DNA of 36,861 nucleotides from an uncultured cyanobacterium (GTDB lineage Bacteria; Cyanobacteriota; Cyanobacteriia; Thermostichales; Thermostichaceae), in contig CALFBB010000034.1 in NCBI GenBank assembly GCA_937944885.1, forward strand, positions 1-36,861, given 5' to 3'. Of the stretch, positions 13,873 to 22,692 are shown piece by piece. The notes beneath the pieces are model-generated. The model searched no databases. It was not told the origin of the DNA and saw nothing but the letters and a program-made list of their open reading frames with translations. Positions within the stretch are counted from its first letter, which is position 1. Every line of letters begins with the position of its first letter. Made by a program: the position numbers and the translations under genes.

Positions 13873-16164
13873 ATGACCTCTGAGCTAACCAACCGCATTT
13901 TGGGCGACCGCTATCTACTGCAACAGGAGATTGGTGGCGGTGGCATGGGATCCGTCTTTCGCGCCCTAGATTTGCAGAAGAATCGGCAAGAAGTTGCCAT
14001 CAAGGTGTTGTATGTCCCGCTGATGGTGGGTCGGGGGGATTCTCAAGCCGACTTGCGTCGCCGTTTTGCCGAAGAAATTCGCGTCAGCTCTCTGCTGGGG
14101 CAACATCCTCACATCATCAAGGTTTTGGATCATGGGCAAGAGGGGGAGCAGGCCTACTTGGTCATGGAATACCTCAAGGGGCAGGATCTGGCCAGATGGA
14201 TCCAAGCCAAAGGGGCCTTACCGATTCAACAGGCCATTCGGCTGGCCCTACAGGCTTGTGACGCTCTAGAGTACGCCCACACGTTTCAAGCCAAGTTAGG
14301 TGACCGTGAAATTCATGGAGTGATTCACCGCGATATCAAGCCTAGCAATCTATTCATCGAGCAAAGCCTTCAAGGTGACAAACCCACTACCCGACTAAAA
14401 GTCCTCGACTTTGGGGTAGCCAAGACTCTGGCGGATCAAACCCTCAGCCTCGGTACCCAGAAAGGAGGCGGGTTTATTGGTACTGCCCGCTATGCTTCTC
14501 CGGAACAAATACGGGGTAAATCCTTGGATGCCCGCTCTGATATTTACTCTTTTGGGGTAGTGCTTTATGAAATGCTCACGGGATCCATGCCTTTCCGGTT
14601 GGAAACGGATTCTTTACACAGTTGGATCCACGCTCATTGCTACGAAACCCCGATAGAAATTAACCCAAACACCACTTCTCAGGCAATTCCTCCTGCCCTA
14701 GCAGAAGTGGTGATGGATTGCCTGAAGAAAAACCCGGATGAACGGCCGCAAACCATGCGGGAGTTGGGGTCACGATTGTTGCAAGCCTACACCCTGACTG
14801 TTACCCAAGTTTCTCCGAGTTCCACGGAAATACTGCCTAGCGGCTCAGCCGCTCCCAGTGTTCAAGTTAACCCAACTCCCCCTCCCTCTAACAAAGGGAA
14901 GCTGCCATTCCGAATGACAGGATCTCCTGCCAGGGAATTTGAAGATATCCGCGATCAGGATCTGGATCTGATTGAGGATGAACCTGTCGTTGCTCCCCCT
15001 GCAGAGCCAGGGATCCCTTACTACATTACCGAGCGGAATCTTCCCCCTGTGGATCCGCCCGTAGTGCCAGAAACCGAGGCTCTTGTATCTCAAGCTGGAG
15101 ATCAGCCCGAATCTAAAGAATCAACCCTCGTCCTGAGGAGTAGCACTGTTGCTCAAGTTCCGTCATCCCCACCCCCACCTGTACCGAAAGTACCGGCCAT
15201 CTCAAGTAGTCCTCCGACTCAACTGCTGCGTCAAACTCCGGGCCAAACGGTTTTACAGTCCTCTGACCATGGCCTGAAGTGGCTCTTGGCAGCCGGATCC
15301 CTAGGTATTGGGGCTCTGTTGGCGGCCTTTTTCCTATGGCCACGCCCTACTGTCATCGATATCGCGGATGAAGCAGAATCCACCCCGACTCCAGTTGTCA
15401 CACCTTCTCCCACTCCAACACCTGAAGTCACCCTAGCCCCTACACCAGAACCCGAAATTACACTGACCCCCACTCCGACGCCTACACCGGTACCAGCGCC
15501 CACCCCTACACCAGTACTGACCTCAACGCCCTTAGCTGAGTACTATCAGCGTCTCGCTCAGTTGGCCAACGAGGCGGTGACCAACGGAAATTGTCAGCCT
15601 GCACTGGATTTCATGCAGCGGATTTTACAGGATTACCCAGATCAGCAAGCTCGATTGGAGGAGTATCGCCAGCAACTTGTGCCTCGCTGTACTCCAACCC
15701 CGACTCCAGCACCCACTCCAACACCTACACCTACGCCGGTTCCCAAATTTACTCCACTTCTTCCCCCTACTCCTCCTCCCCCTCCAATGCCCACACCTGC
15801 CATCACACCTACCCCCGCAACGCCTACCCCTGTGGCAGAACTGGCCCTAAGCGGTCAGTGGGTTTATGAGGGAGGATCCTTTGCCTGGCAGGGATCCAAC
15901 TGCCAAGTCAATGCCGTAAGCGGGGTACGGGAAACGGTATCCATCAACCACCATGGAGATCAGCTCAGCATTACTTCCCCTGGCTTTCGAGAGCGCAGTG
16001 GTCAGATCAGAAACAACCAATTTTCAGTTACCGGCAGAGCAGGAGGTGTGGGTACCCCCAACATCACCTGGAGTGGTACTGTCAGTGCAGATGGGCGTTC
16101 CATTCGGGGAACGGCCACCTGCGGTGGTGCCAGCTTCTCGATCACCCTGACTCGGCAGAGCTAA
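13873..16164 (+). CDS. Membrane-anchored Ser/Thr protein kinase with Pro/Thr-rich external region
   Basis: A 763-residue protein. The kinase domain spans residues 14-300: glycine loop GGGGMGSVF (21-29), Lys44 in VAIKVL, catalytic HRDIKPSN with Asp154, DFGVAK with Asp179, and ASPEQIRG for APE. A Pro-rich linker follows, with one membrane helix at about 471-490 (LLAAGSLGIGALLAAFFLW). Outside are a long (PT)n stretch, a short helical segment with two Cys (about 555-610), a second (PT)n stretch, and a C-terminal beta-rich domain of about 105 residues (655-763) with two Cys. That domain is of a kind I do not recognise. It is a PknB-like sensor kinase with an external part that may bind the cell wall or a ligand. 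Its stop overlaps the convergent lipoprotein gene. Confidence 0.93.
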   Translation: MTSELTNRILGDRYLLQQEIGGGGMGSVFRALDLQKNRQEVAIKVLYVPLMVGRGDSQADLRRRFAEEIRVSSLLGQHPHIIKVLDHGQEGEQAYLVMEYLKGQDLARWIQAKGALPIQQAIRLALQACDALEYAHTFQAKLGDREIHGVIHRDIKPSNLFIEQSLQGDKPTTRLKVLDFGVAKTLADQTLSLGTQKGGGFIGTARYASPEQIRGKSLDARSDIYSFGVVLYEMLTGSMPFRLETDSLHSWIHAHCYETPIEINPNTTSQAIPPALAEVVMDCLKKNPDERPQTMRELGSRLLQAYTLTVTQVSPSSTEILPSGSAAPSVQVNPTPPPSNKGKLPFRMTGSPAREFEDIRDQDLDLIEDEPVVAPPAEPGIPYYITERNLPPVDPPVVPETEALVSQAGDQPESKESTLVLRSSTVAQVPSSPPPPVPKVPAISSSPPTQLLRQTPGQTVLQSSDHGLKWLLAAGSLGIGALLAAFFLWPRPTVIDIADEAESTPTPVVTPSPTPTPEVTLAPTPEPEITLTPTPTPTPVPAPTPTPVLTSTPLAEYYQRLAQLANEAVTNGNCQPALDFMQRILQDYPDQQARLEEYRQQLVPRCTPTPTPAPTPTPTPTPVPKFTPLLPPTPPPPPMPTPAITPTPATPTPVAELALSGQWVYEGGSFAWQGSNCQVNAVSGVRETVSINHHGDQLSITSPGFRERSGQIRNNQFSVTGRAGGVGTPNITWSGTVSADGRSIRGTATCGGASFSITLTRQS
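15373..15838. repeat. Low-complexity Pro/Thr codon repeats in the kinase external region
   Basis: Two blocks of CCx-ACx repeats (about 15373-15531 and 15690-15838) encode runs such as PTPTPTPVP. They flank a non-repetitive helical segment. They probably form an extended spacer across the periplasm, and length variation by slippage is likely. Confidence 0.8.
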
Positions 16165-16874
16165 ATCCCAATACCGCCCCCTCGGTCTCCACCCCCGCCG
16201 GCTTCACTGGGGGGTTTCTGCTGCTGTTGAGGACGTGGCGGAGGAGTGGCAAAGGTTTCACTGACAACTTGCAGGGTATAAGCACCCCGTCCTGGACTAC
16301 CGGGGCCGGCCGTTGGAGAAGCATTTTGTGCCCAGTAACTTTGTACCTGAGCGAGATAGCACCGGTCTTGACGCACGGGAATGGTCAACTCAGAAGTGGT
16401 GAAGTTTCCGGGAGCCGCATCGTCATTAATAAAAAGGAGATTTTGATCAAGGGTGCGATTGCCGTCAAAGCCACCAATCACCAACAATGGATCAAAAACA
16501 GGACTGGTCAGGCGGATCGTTACCCCTGTAACGTTAGCAGCAGAAGGGAAATAGAGAAAAGCATCAGAAAAAAAGGTGAAGGTACCTGCAGGTGGAGGAG
16601 CATTCCGCACACTTCGAGGATTACCCGCATCATCAAAATAAAACTCCAGCAGGCTACCTGGCCCCAAAGATCCGCTGCGGCTATCCCCCGCCCTTTGTAA
16701 ACCAATTGAGGAGAAAAACTCGGGACTAAAGGCCTGGGCACAAACATTAACCAAAGGTGGTGGCACCGTACTCCCACCGCCGCCACCACAACCAGCCAAA
16801 ACTAGCGTTGAAGCCACAAGACCCAAGAAGAGCTTATGCTCTCTCTGCAGGGATCCCTGGTACTCTCCGAACAT
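16161..16874 (-). CDS. Putative lipoprotein with a PPC-like beta domain
   Basis: A 237-residue protein from ATG 16874, with AAGGAG five bases upstream; longer upstream frames lack coding character. The lipobox is perfect: LVLAGC with Cys29, followed by GGGGGS. After a linker, the segment FDPLLVIGGFDGNRTLDQN, then LLFINDDAAP and CYLAQVQSY up to GAYTLQVVSE, resembles the bacterial pre-peptidase C-terminal (PPC) beta fold. The C-terminus is Pro/Gln/Gly-rich. It is likely anchored to the outer face of the cytoplasmic membrane or to the outer membrane. It faces the kinase gene, stop to stop, sharing 4 bp (CTAA); co-function is possible but only inferred. The domain call is tentative. Confidence 0.78.
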   Translation of the reverse strand: MFGEYQGSLQREHKLFLGLVASTLVLAGCGGGGGSTVPPPLVNVCAQAFSPEFFSSIGLQRAGDSRSGSLGPGSLLEFYFDDAGNPRSVRNAPPPAGTFTFFSDAFLYFPSAANVTGVTIRLTSPVFDPLLVIGGFDGNRTLDQNLLFINDDAAPGNFTTSELTIPVRQDRCYLAQVQSYWAQNASPTAGPGSPGRGAYTLQVVSETFATPPPRPQQQQKPPSEAGGGGDRGGGIGI

Positions 16875-16986
16875 CAGCACTCCTTCGAAAAAAAGCTTGG
16901 ATACGGTGATCCTCCCTTGCACATTATGATGATTTGCGGATCCATAGCAAGACCCAGAACACTGACAGAAAAATTGGCAGCCAGCT

Positions 16987-18111
16987 CTAGGCTTCCCAGT
17001 CCACATCATCGGGCTGTGGAGTTTGCAGAGCTTGACGGCTCTGTCGTCGTGAGGGGCGTCGATGACGGGCAGGCAGAAGCGGGATCCCTGCTGTGCCAGA
17101 GTCATGGCCGGGCCGCAAAGGTTGGGCTTCCTGAATTTCTCGCAAAAGCTGTAGGTAAAACGGTCGTCGTTCCCAGTCGGGATCCCGGATAGCACATCCT
17201 GGCTCTTGATCGTGGAGACAATCGCGAAACTGACAGTTGCCAAGGCGATCCCGTACCTCCGGGAAACAGCGGATCAACTGCGAAGGCTGGACAGGTGGGA
17301 TCTCTTCTAGGGCATTAAAACCGGGAGAATCGGCGATCCAGCCGCCCTGTGGCAGAGGAAACAGCTCCACATGGCGTGTGGTGTGGCGTCCATGTCGCAA
17401 CCGCCCCGAAACAGCCTGAGTTGCCAAGCAAGCATCCGGCAGCATCTCATTCAGCAAACTGGATTTGCCTACCCCCGAAGGGCCTGTCACCACCGAGATA
17501 TGCTGCCGACACCGCTCCAACAGCTCTGGGATCCCCAATCGAGTGCGGGCACTAACCAGCAAAGGAGCATATCCCCAACCCTGCAAGCGATTTATCCAAA
17601 TCATAGCCACGGAAGGATCCACACAATCGGCCTTGTTCAGGACCACCTGCACCCGTAACTGACTGGCCTCCGCCTGCACCAGCAGACGGTTGAGCAGATA
17701 GCAATCTGGATCAGGCTCCGCCAACGCCATCACCACCAAAGCTTGAGTCAAGTTGGCAATAGGCGGTCGTTGCAACTGGGTGCGACGGGGCAGAATCGAC
17801 TCAATCACACCCCGCTCTGGCTGACAACCGGCAGCTCCAGGAGGCAGGCTCACCGTTACCCAGTCCCCCACCATCACCTGCTGCCCGGTTTTCTTTAACT
17901 TGGCCCGACAGGTACAGAGCATCTCACCTGAGAAGGAGGTGTTGCCAAGGGGAGGCAAATGGAAAAGTTCAGAAAAGGTAGCTACCAGATCAGGATCAAT
18001 CCGCACCCGATAAAAATTGGCCTGTGACGCCTGTACCCAGCCCACGTGGGCACTGTGGGTAGAACTCTCACCCTGAGATGGGTGGGATTGAACAGAGGGT
18101 GCAAGGCTCAT
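16987..18111 (-). CDS. rsgA: Ribosome small-subunit-dependent GTPase A
   Basis: A 374-residue circularly permuted GTPase. The order is an OB-fold (VMVGDWVTV, about 75-90), G4 NKAD, G1 (P-loop) TGPSGVGKSS, then G3 DSPGF. The zinc motif at the C-terminal side is CQFRDCLHDQEPGC. RsgA acts in the last steps of 30S subunit assembly. The N-terminal extension of about 35 residues is poorly conserved. The C-terminal tail is Arg/Pro/Gln-rich (PARHRRPSRRQSR), which could bind RNA. The ATG start overlaps the tusA-like stop by 4 bp (ATGA), so translation is probably coupled. It is the last gene of the grpE-dnaK-dnaJ cluster. Confidence 0.95.
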   Translation of the reverse strand: MSLAPSVQSHPSQGESSTHSAHVGWVQASQANFYRVRIDPDLVATFSELFHLPPLGNTSFSGEMLCTCRAKLKKTGQQVMVGDWVTVSLPPGAAGCQPERGVIESILPRRTQLQRPPIANLTQALVVMALAEPDPDCYLLNRLLVQAEASQLRVQVVLNKADCVDPSVAMIWINRLQGWGYAPLLVSARTRLGIPELLERCRQHISVVTGPSGVGKSSLLNEMLPDACLATQAVSGRLRHGRHTTRHVELFPLPQGGWIADSPGFNALEEIPPVQPSQLIRCFPEVRDRLGNCQFRDCLHDQEPGCAIRDPDWERRPFYLQLLREIQEAQPLRPGHDSGTAGIPLLPARHRRPSRRQSRQALQTPQPDDVDWEA

Positions 18112-18407
18112 GCCGACTCAGGCATACCTCGACGTACCCAGAGGATGTGATGTCCTTCTGGCGCTGCTTGTTGCTTCTCAATCTGGTGTCCAGCCAGGGT
18201 CAGGCTCCTGGGTACTTGCTCCAGGGGTTCCCCAGCGTCCAACCACAGTTCCAAGAGCTCCCCCGGGGCCATCCGTTCTAAACGCAACTTCGCCCGCACA
18301 TAGTTGAGCGGACAAGGGATCCCCCGTTGATCGAGAACCAGCTTGACAGAAGATAAGGACTCTCTCTCGCTGTCGCAAACAGAAGAAAAACCAGTCTCTG
18401 ATGTCAT
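18108..18407 (-). CDS. TusA-family sulfur-carrier-like protein
   Basis: A 99-residue protein. After 20 poorly conserved residues comes the family signature [18 protein letters not shown], with the single active-site Cys-Pro, then [18 protein letters not shown] and [10 protein letters not shown]. This matches the TusA/SirA fold, which passes sulfur from cysteine desulfurases to tRNA modification and other pathways. The start and stop codons overlap dnaJ and rsgA by 4 bp each (ATGA both times), the tightest coupling in the window. In this setting a role in translation or in protein-thiol quality control seems possible, but it is inference only. Confidence 0.88.
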   Translation of the reverse strand: MTSETGFSSVCDSERESLSSVKLVLDQRGIPCPLNYVRAKLRLERMAPGELLELWLDAGEPLEQVPRSLTLAGHQIEKQQAAPEGHHILWVRRGMPESA

Positions 18408-19594
18408 TCTTCCTCACGCTCCCGGTTACCGGGCATTTGGGCCAATCCCCGCAGCAAACCTCCTAAGAAACCATCCCGTTTGTTAATCCGTTCACCGTGC
18501 AACTCCGCCAAGCGCATCAGCAGCTCCCGCTCTTCCGCACTGATGCGGGTGGGGATCTCCACCACCAGCGTGATCTGGTGATCGCCACGAGAGACGGGGT
18601 TACCGATCCGGGGCACTCCCTTACCCTCTAGGGTCAGCACAGTCCCCGGCTGGGATCCAGCGGGGATGGTCAGCTCCACCTCCTCCTCCAAGCCTGCCTT
18701 CGAGTCTACAGTAGGCACTGGCACCTTGGCTCCCAAAATGGCCTGCAGATAGCTCACACGCACCTCAGAGAGAATAGTAAGGCCATCCCGCTGGAAGTCC
18801 GCATCCGCTTCCACAAACAAGTAAACATACAGATCCCCTGGTGGACCACCACGGCGACCGGCATCCCCTTCCCCTGATACCCGCAAACGGGTACCACTAT
18901 CTACCCCTGCTGGGATATTGATGCGCAGCTTCTTGGTGGTTTGCACCAAGCCTTCTCCCTTGCAGTTGTAGCAAACCTCCTCGATCACCTGACCAGCGCC
19001 AGAGCAAGTTGGGCAAACCGACACTTGGGTAAAGCTACCAAAGGGAGTGCGAGTAGCCCGCCGCACCTGTCCACTGCCCCCACAGGTTGGACAGGTCTTC
19101 GGCTCGGTACCGGGTTTTGCGCCGGTGCCCCCACAGACGCTACAGGTTTCCAGGTGGCTGATGCGAATCTGCTTTTCACCCCCAAAGATGGCCTCAAGAA
19201 ACTCTAACTTCAGGTCAAAGCGCAGATCATCCCCCCGCACCGGGCCATTGCGGCTGCGGGCGTAACCGGTACCTGCCCCGGCAAAGTTGGTGAAGAAGGT
19301 CTCGAAAATATCGGCAAAGCCACCCATACCGGAAAAATCTTGGAAACCACCTGCTCCGGCAGCCGCTGCTGCTCCACCCAAGCCCGCTTCGCCAAAGCGA
19401 TCGTAGCGAGCTTTCAACTCGTTGTCGGAGAGAACTTCATAGGCGCGGTTAATCTCCTTAAAGCGATCTTCGGCACCGGGCTCCTTATTCACATCCGGGT
19501 GATACTTACGGGCCAAACGTCGATAAGCTCGCTTGATCTCTTCTTTGGAGCTATCGCGGCTAACCCCCAGGATTTCGTAGTAGTCACGAGCCAT
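18404..19594 (-). CDS. dnaJ: Chaperone protein DnaJ (Hsp40, type I)
   Basis: A 396-residue co-chaperone. The J domain is at 1-70 with the HPD motif in KYHPDVN. A Gly/Ala/Phe-rich linker follows ([18 protein letters not shown]). Four zinc-finger repeats CxxCxGxG are [24 protein letters not shown] and CYNCKGEG, followed by the C-terminal substrate-binding domains ([19 protein letters not shown]). The alanine run in the linker is a local oddity. It stimulates the ATPase of DnaK, encoded 130 bp upstream. Its stop codon overlaps the start of the tusA-like gene. Confidence 0.97.
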   Translation of the reverse strand: MARDYYEILGVSRDSSKEEIKRAYRRLARKYHPDVNKEPGAEDRFKEINRAYEVLSDNELKARYDRFGEAGLGGAAAAAGAGGFQDFSGMGGFADIFETFFTNFAGAGTGYARSRNGPVRGDDLRFDLKLEFLEAIFGGEKQIRISHLETCSVCGGTGAKPGTEPKTCPTCGGSGQVRRATRTPFGSFTQVSVCPTCSGAGQVIEEVCYNCKGEGLVQTTKKLRINIPAGVDSGTRLRVSGEGDAGRRGGPPGDLYVYLFVEADADFQRDGLTILSEVRVSYLQAILGAKVPVPTVDSKAGLEEEVELTIPAGSQPGTVLTLEGKGVPRIGNPVSRGDHQITLVVEIPTRISAEERELLMRLAELHGERINKRDGFLGGLLRGLAQMPGNREREEE

Positions 19595-19724
19595 AGAAGC
19601 GCTTCAGAGGGATAAGGATCAAATACACTCAACAAGGCAACTGGGCAGGCAGCAAAATAGAGCTCTTGTCAGAGCAAGCCCACAAGCAAGGAATTAGGGG
19701 TGGATCTTCTCTTCACAATCGACT

Positions 19725-21536
19725 TTAGCGAGCCCCATAGATCTCGCTACCCATCTCCAAGAGAACCACCCGCAGATCTTCCATTGCATTCCGTAAAGTT
19801 GCTAAGTCTACGTTATCATTTACCAGCAATGCTCTCAACGCACTTGCCATCTGGGATCCCCGCTCTAGCCGAGCTTGGCTGAGGCGATTACCGTGTTCTT
19901 CGAGGGTCTTTTCGTAGTTGTAGAGCAGAGCGTCGGATTGGTTGCGGGCTTCCACCAGCTGTCGTCGCCGTTGATCCTCTTCGGCGTAGGCGTCAGCTTC
20001 CCGGCGCATGCGCTCAATCTCGCTGCTGCTCAGGCCACCATTGTTGGTGATTTTGACACTTTGCTCGATGCCCGTGCCTTTTTCGCGAGCGGAGACCTTG
20101 AGAATGCCATTGGCATCGATGTCAAAGGAGACCTCAATTTGAGGAACACCGCGGGGGGCAGGTGGGATCCCGGTCAGTTGAAAGCGGCCCAGAGTTTTGT
20201 TGTCGCGAGCCATAGCCCGTTCCCCCTGTAGCACGTGGATCTCCACTACACTTTGACCATCGGTGGCCGTAGAGAAAATTTGGGTTTTGCTGGTGGGTAC
20301 AGTGGTGTTACGTTCAATGATGCGGGTAAAGACACCCCCTAAGGTTTCCACGCCAATGGAAAGAGGGATCACATCTAGCAAAAGCAGATCTTTAACTTCT
20401 CCTCCTATCACCCCCGCTTGGATAGCAGCTCCGAGGGCCACTGCCTCGTCTGGGTTAACAGACCGATCCGGAGTTTTGCCTTTGAAGATTTGTTTGATTT
20501 TCTCTTGAATGGCCGGAATACGGGTGGATCCCCCTACCAACAACACTTTGTCAATACTCTCAGGGGACATTCCGGCATCTTTCAAAGCTTGCTCGGTGGG
20601 TTCAACTGTCGCCTCCACCAGATCCCGCACCAATTCCTCAAACTTTGCCCGGGTTAACTCCACTTCTAGATGCTTGGGACCAGAGTCGTCGGCAGTGATA
20701 AAAGGCAGGTTAATAAGGGTAACCTGGGTGCTAGATAGTTCAATCTTGGCTTTCTCAGCAGCCTCCCGCATCCGTTGCAGGGCCATACGATCCTGAGAGA
20801 GATCAATCCCCTCCATGCGCATAAATTCGCGGTTGAGCCAATCGACAATTTTTTGGTCAAAGTCGTCGCCGCCTAGATGGTTATTGCCGGCGGTGGCCCT
20901 CACTTCAAAGACACCGCTGCCTAGCTGCAACACCGACACATCAAAGGTGCCGCCACCCAAGTCAAACACCAAGATACTGAGATCCTGATCTTGCTTATCT
21001 AAGCCATAGGCCAGAGAGGCTGCTGTCGGCTCATTGATGATACGTAGGACTTCTAGCCCGGCAATGGTACCGGCATCTTTGGTGGCCTGTCGCTGAGCAT
21101 CCGTAAAATAAGCAGGCACAGTGATCACCGCCTGGGTGACCGGTTCCCCCAGATAGGCCTCTGCATCTGCTTTTAACTTCTGCAGAATCATGGCCGAGAT
21201 CTCCTGTGGGGTGTAGGCCCGATCTTGAATGGCCACTTCCACCATGTTGTCGCGGCCAGGGATTACCTTGTAGGGAACCCGCAGACGCTCGGCTTCTGTC
21301 TCGGCAAAGGTACGCCCAATGAAGCGCTTGATGCTGAACACAGTATTTTCGGCATTGGTGACTGCCTGCCGCTTGGCCAGTTGCCCCACTAGGCGGACGT
21401 TGTTCTTAGCAAACCCAACGATGCTAGGGGTAGTACGACCTCCCTCTGCATTGGTGATCACGACAGGTTTTCCACCTTCCAAAACTGCCACGCAACTGTT
21501 GGTGGTTCCCAGGTCAATCCCGATGACTTTGCCCAT
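19725..21536 (-). CDS. dnaK: Chaperone protein DnaK (Hsp70)
   Basis: A 603-residue Hsp70. The ATPase domain shows [60 protein letters not shown] and [14 protein letters not shown]. The substrate domain includes [17 protein letters not shown] and the helical lid. The protein ends at [18 protein letters not shown], so it lacks the flexible C-terminal tail of about 30 residues present in most bacterial DnaK proteins. It folds proteins with DnaJ and GrpE, and both genes flank it. The start, ATG 21536, fits the conserved N-terminus [11 protein letters not shown] 279-bp gap with an inverted repeat separates it from grpE, so it may have its own promoter. Confidence 0.97.
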   Translation of the reverse strand: MGKVIGIDLGTTNSCVAVLEGGKPVVITNAEGGRTTPSIVGFAKNNVRLVGQLAKRQAVTNAENTVFSIKRFIGRTFAETEAERLRVPYKVIPGRDNMVEVAIQDRAYTPQEISAMILQKLKADAEAYLGEPVTQAVITVPAYFTDAQRQATKDAGTIAGLEVLRIINEPTAASLAYGLDKQDQDLSILVFDLGGGTFDVSVLQLGSGVFEVRATAGNNHLGGDDFDQKIVDWLNREFMRMEGIDLSQDRMALQRMREAAEKAKIELSSTQVTLINLPFITADDSGPKHLEVELTRAKFEELVRDLVEATVEPTEQALKDAGMSPESIDKVLLVGGSTRIPAIQEKIKQIFKGKTPDRSVNPDEAVALGAAIQAGVIGGEVKDLLLLDVIPLSIGVETLGGVFTRIIERNTTVPTSKTQIFSTATDGQSVVEIHVLQGERAMARDNKTLGRFQLTGIPPAPRGVPQIEVSFDIDANGILKVSAREKGTGIEQSVKITNNGGLSSSEIERMRREADAYAEEDQRRRQLVEARNQSDALLYNYEKTLEEHGNRLSQARLERGSQMASALRALLVNDNVDLATLRNAMEDLRVVLLEMGSEIYGAR

Positions 21537-21682
21537 AGTTCCCTGTCCTAGTGCGTTAAGGCTCAGCCCAAGAGCGTAATTCCACCAAGCTTAGAACCAT
21601 TTTGCCCAAAAAACCCGCAGAAACCTTCAGCCGCTACTCTCATTTGCGTAGCTTCAGCGTAGCACTTCAGATGTCGATCAAG

Positions 21683-21698
21683 CCTTGATTTGTCAAGG
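21683..21698 (-). promoter_or_regulatory. Inverted repeat with TTGACA upstream of dnaK
   Basis: CCTTGA-TTTG-TCAAGG is a perfect 6-bp inverted repeat, and its left part also pairs with ATCAAG just before it (ATCAAG-C-CTTGAT, 21677-21689). The minus strand reads TTGACA inside it (21691-21696), a consensus -35, about 155 bp before the dnaK start. I find no good -10 at 16-18 bp. It is a candidate operator or promoter; it is not CIRCE. Confidence 0.35.
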
Positions 21699-21729
21699 TG
21701 ATTAAGCACCTAGTCTCACAGTCTCTACC

Positions 21730-21756
21730 CAGACTCTAACCAGAATGTGGAGTCTG
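21730..21756 (-). terminator. Stem-loop downstream of grpE
   Basis: CAGACTC and GAGTCTG form a perfect 7-bp stem around a 13-base loop, 60 bp after the grpE stop. No T-tract follows. It could weaken read-through or mark an RNA processing site between grpE and dnaK. Confidence 0.35.
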
Positions 21757-21815
21757 AGGCCATCCCAGTAGGCCAGCCCCGACCAAGGACTGAGTTGACA
21801 AAGCAGACTGTGGGA

Positions 21816-22544
21816 TCAGCCTTCGGAGGGAAGACCGGGTTCAACTTCGGGCTGAGGTTGAGAGGTCGCCTCTGGGGTCGGGTGGCCTTCACCGGCCGGG
21901 ATCCCTTCGGATACTGCTACCATGGCGTGCCGAATCACCCAATCTCCCAGTTTGTAGCCGGCCTGATACTCTGTTATAACCACATCTTCTGGGTATTCAC
22001 TGCTGGGTTGACGGGCAATAGCTTCGTGTAGATTGGGGTCGAAGGGCTGCCCCACTGCTTTCATGCGGGATACCCCCATCTTTTTCAGAGATTCCACCAG
22101 CAGACGATAGACACTCTGGTAACTGTTGTGCAATTCTCGCTCGCGGTCGGTTTCTAGCTTGATCTGCTGTTGGGCTCGCTCGAAGCTATCCACAACCGGC
22201 AAAATCTCCAACACAAATTTTTGTCGTTCTTTCTGGCTAAACTCCTCTTTTTCCCGTTGGGTGCGGCGCCGGTAGTTTTCAAAGTCGGCGTAGAGGCGCA
22301 CATAGGATTCTTCCTTCTCTTTAAGTTGCTGCCGCATCACTTCCAGTTCGTGCTGCAGCTGCTTGAGAGCTTCACTTTGGGCCAGGCCAGCTTCGGCTCC
22401 GGCTTCCCCTGGGGTAGCACCGCCTTCTGCCTCGCTGTCTTCTAGGATCAGCTTTTCCAGCTCTGCCTCCACGTTGATTTCCTCTTCCTGAAGCTCAGGG
22501 TAAGTATCTTCTGGGGCCATCGGTTGCTTTTCTTCAGAAGTCAT
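21816..22544 (-). CDS. grpE: GrpE, nucleotide exchange factor of DnaK
   Basis: A 242-residue protein. An acidic, low-complexity N-terminus (about 1-55) is followed by a long coiled coil (about 56-110, LKQLQHELEVMRQQLKEKEE). Then come the conserved YADFENYRRRTQREKEEF and the beta domain with PFDPNLHEAIARQPS, VVITEYQAGYKLGDWVIR and HAMVAVSEG. GrpE releases ADP from DnaK and can act as a thermosensor. The C-terminus carries an extra Pro/Glu-rich tail of about 25 residues. It is the first gene of the chaperone cluster (grpE, dnaK, dnaJ, tusA-like, rsgA). Confidence 0.96.
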   Translation of the reverse strand: MTSEEKQPMAPEDTYPELQEEEINVEAELEKLILEDSEAEGGATPGEAGAEAGLAQSEALKQLQHELEVMRQQLKEKEESYVRLYADFENYRRRTQREKEEFSQKERQKFVLEILPVVDSFERAQQQIKLETDRERELHNSYQSVYRLLVESLKKMGVSRMKAVGQPFDPNLHEAIARQPSSEYPEDVVITEYQAGYKLGDWVIRHAMVAVSEGIPAGEGHPTPEATSQPQPEVEPGLPSEG

Positions 22545-22692
22545 AGGTTCAATAGGCAGAATGTGAGCAATTCAACAGTTGGTTTGGCCGAACGAAACCG
22601 CCGCGCTGATTGTATTCTAGCGAGTTCCGGCAAAGCTCGTTGAATGGGTAGGGATCCCTAAGACCCAACCTCTCGGTTATTGCGGGCTTTCT

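Noticed and set aside
16875..17243. Upstream extension of the lipoprotein gene to 17243
   Set aside because: It would overlap rsgA, has no family character, and ATG 16874 has a good ribosome-binding site and a signal peptide directly behind it.
21537..21815. CIRCE heat-shock element upstream of dnaK
   Set aside because: No TTAGCACTC-N9-GAGTGCTAA-like repeat is present; AGCACT-like words nearby do not pair.
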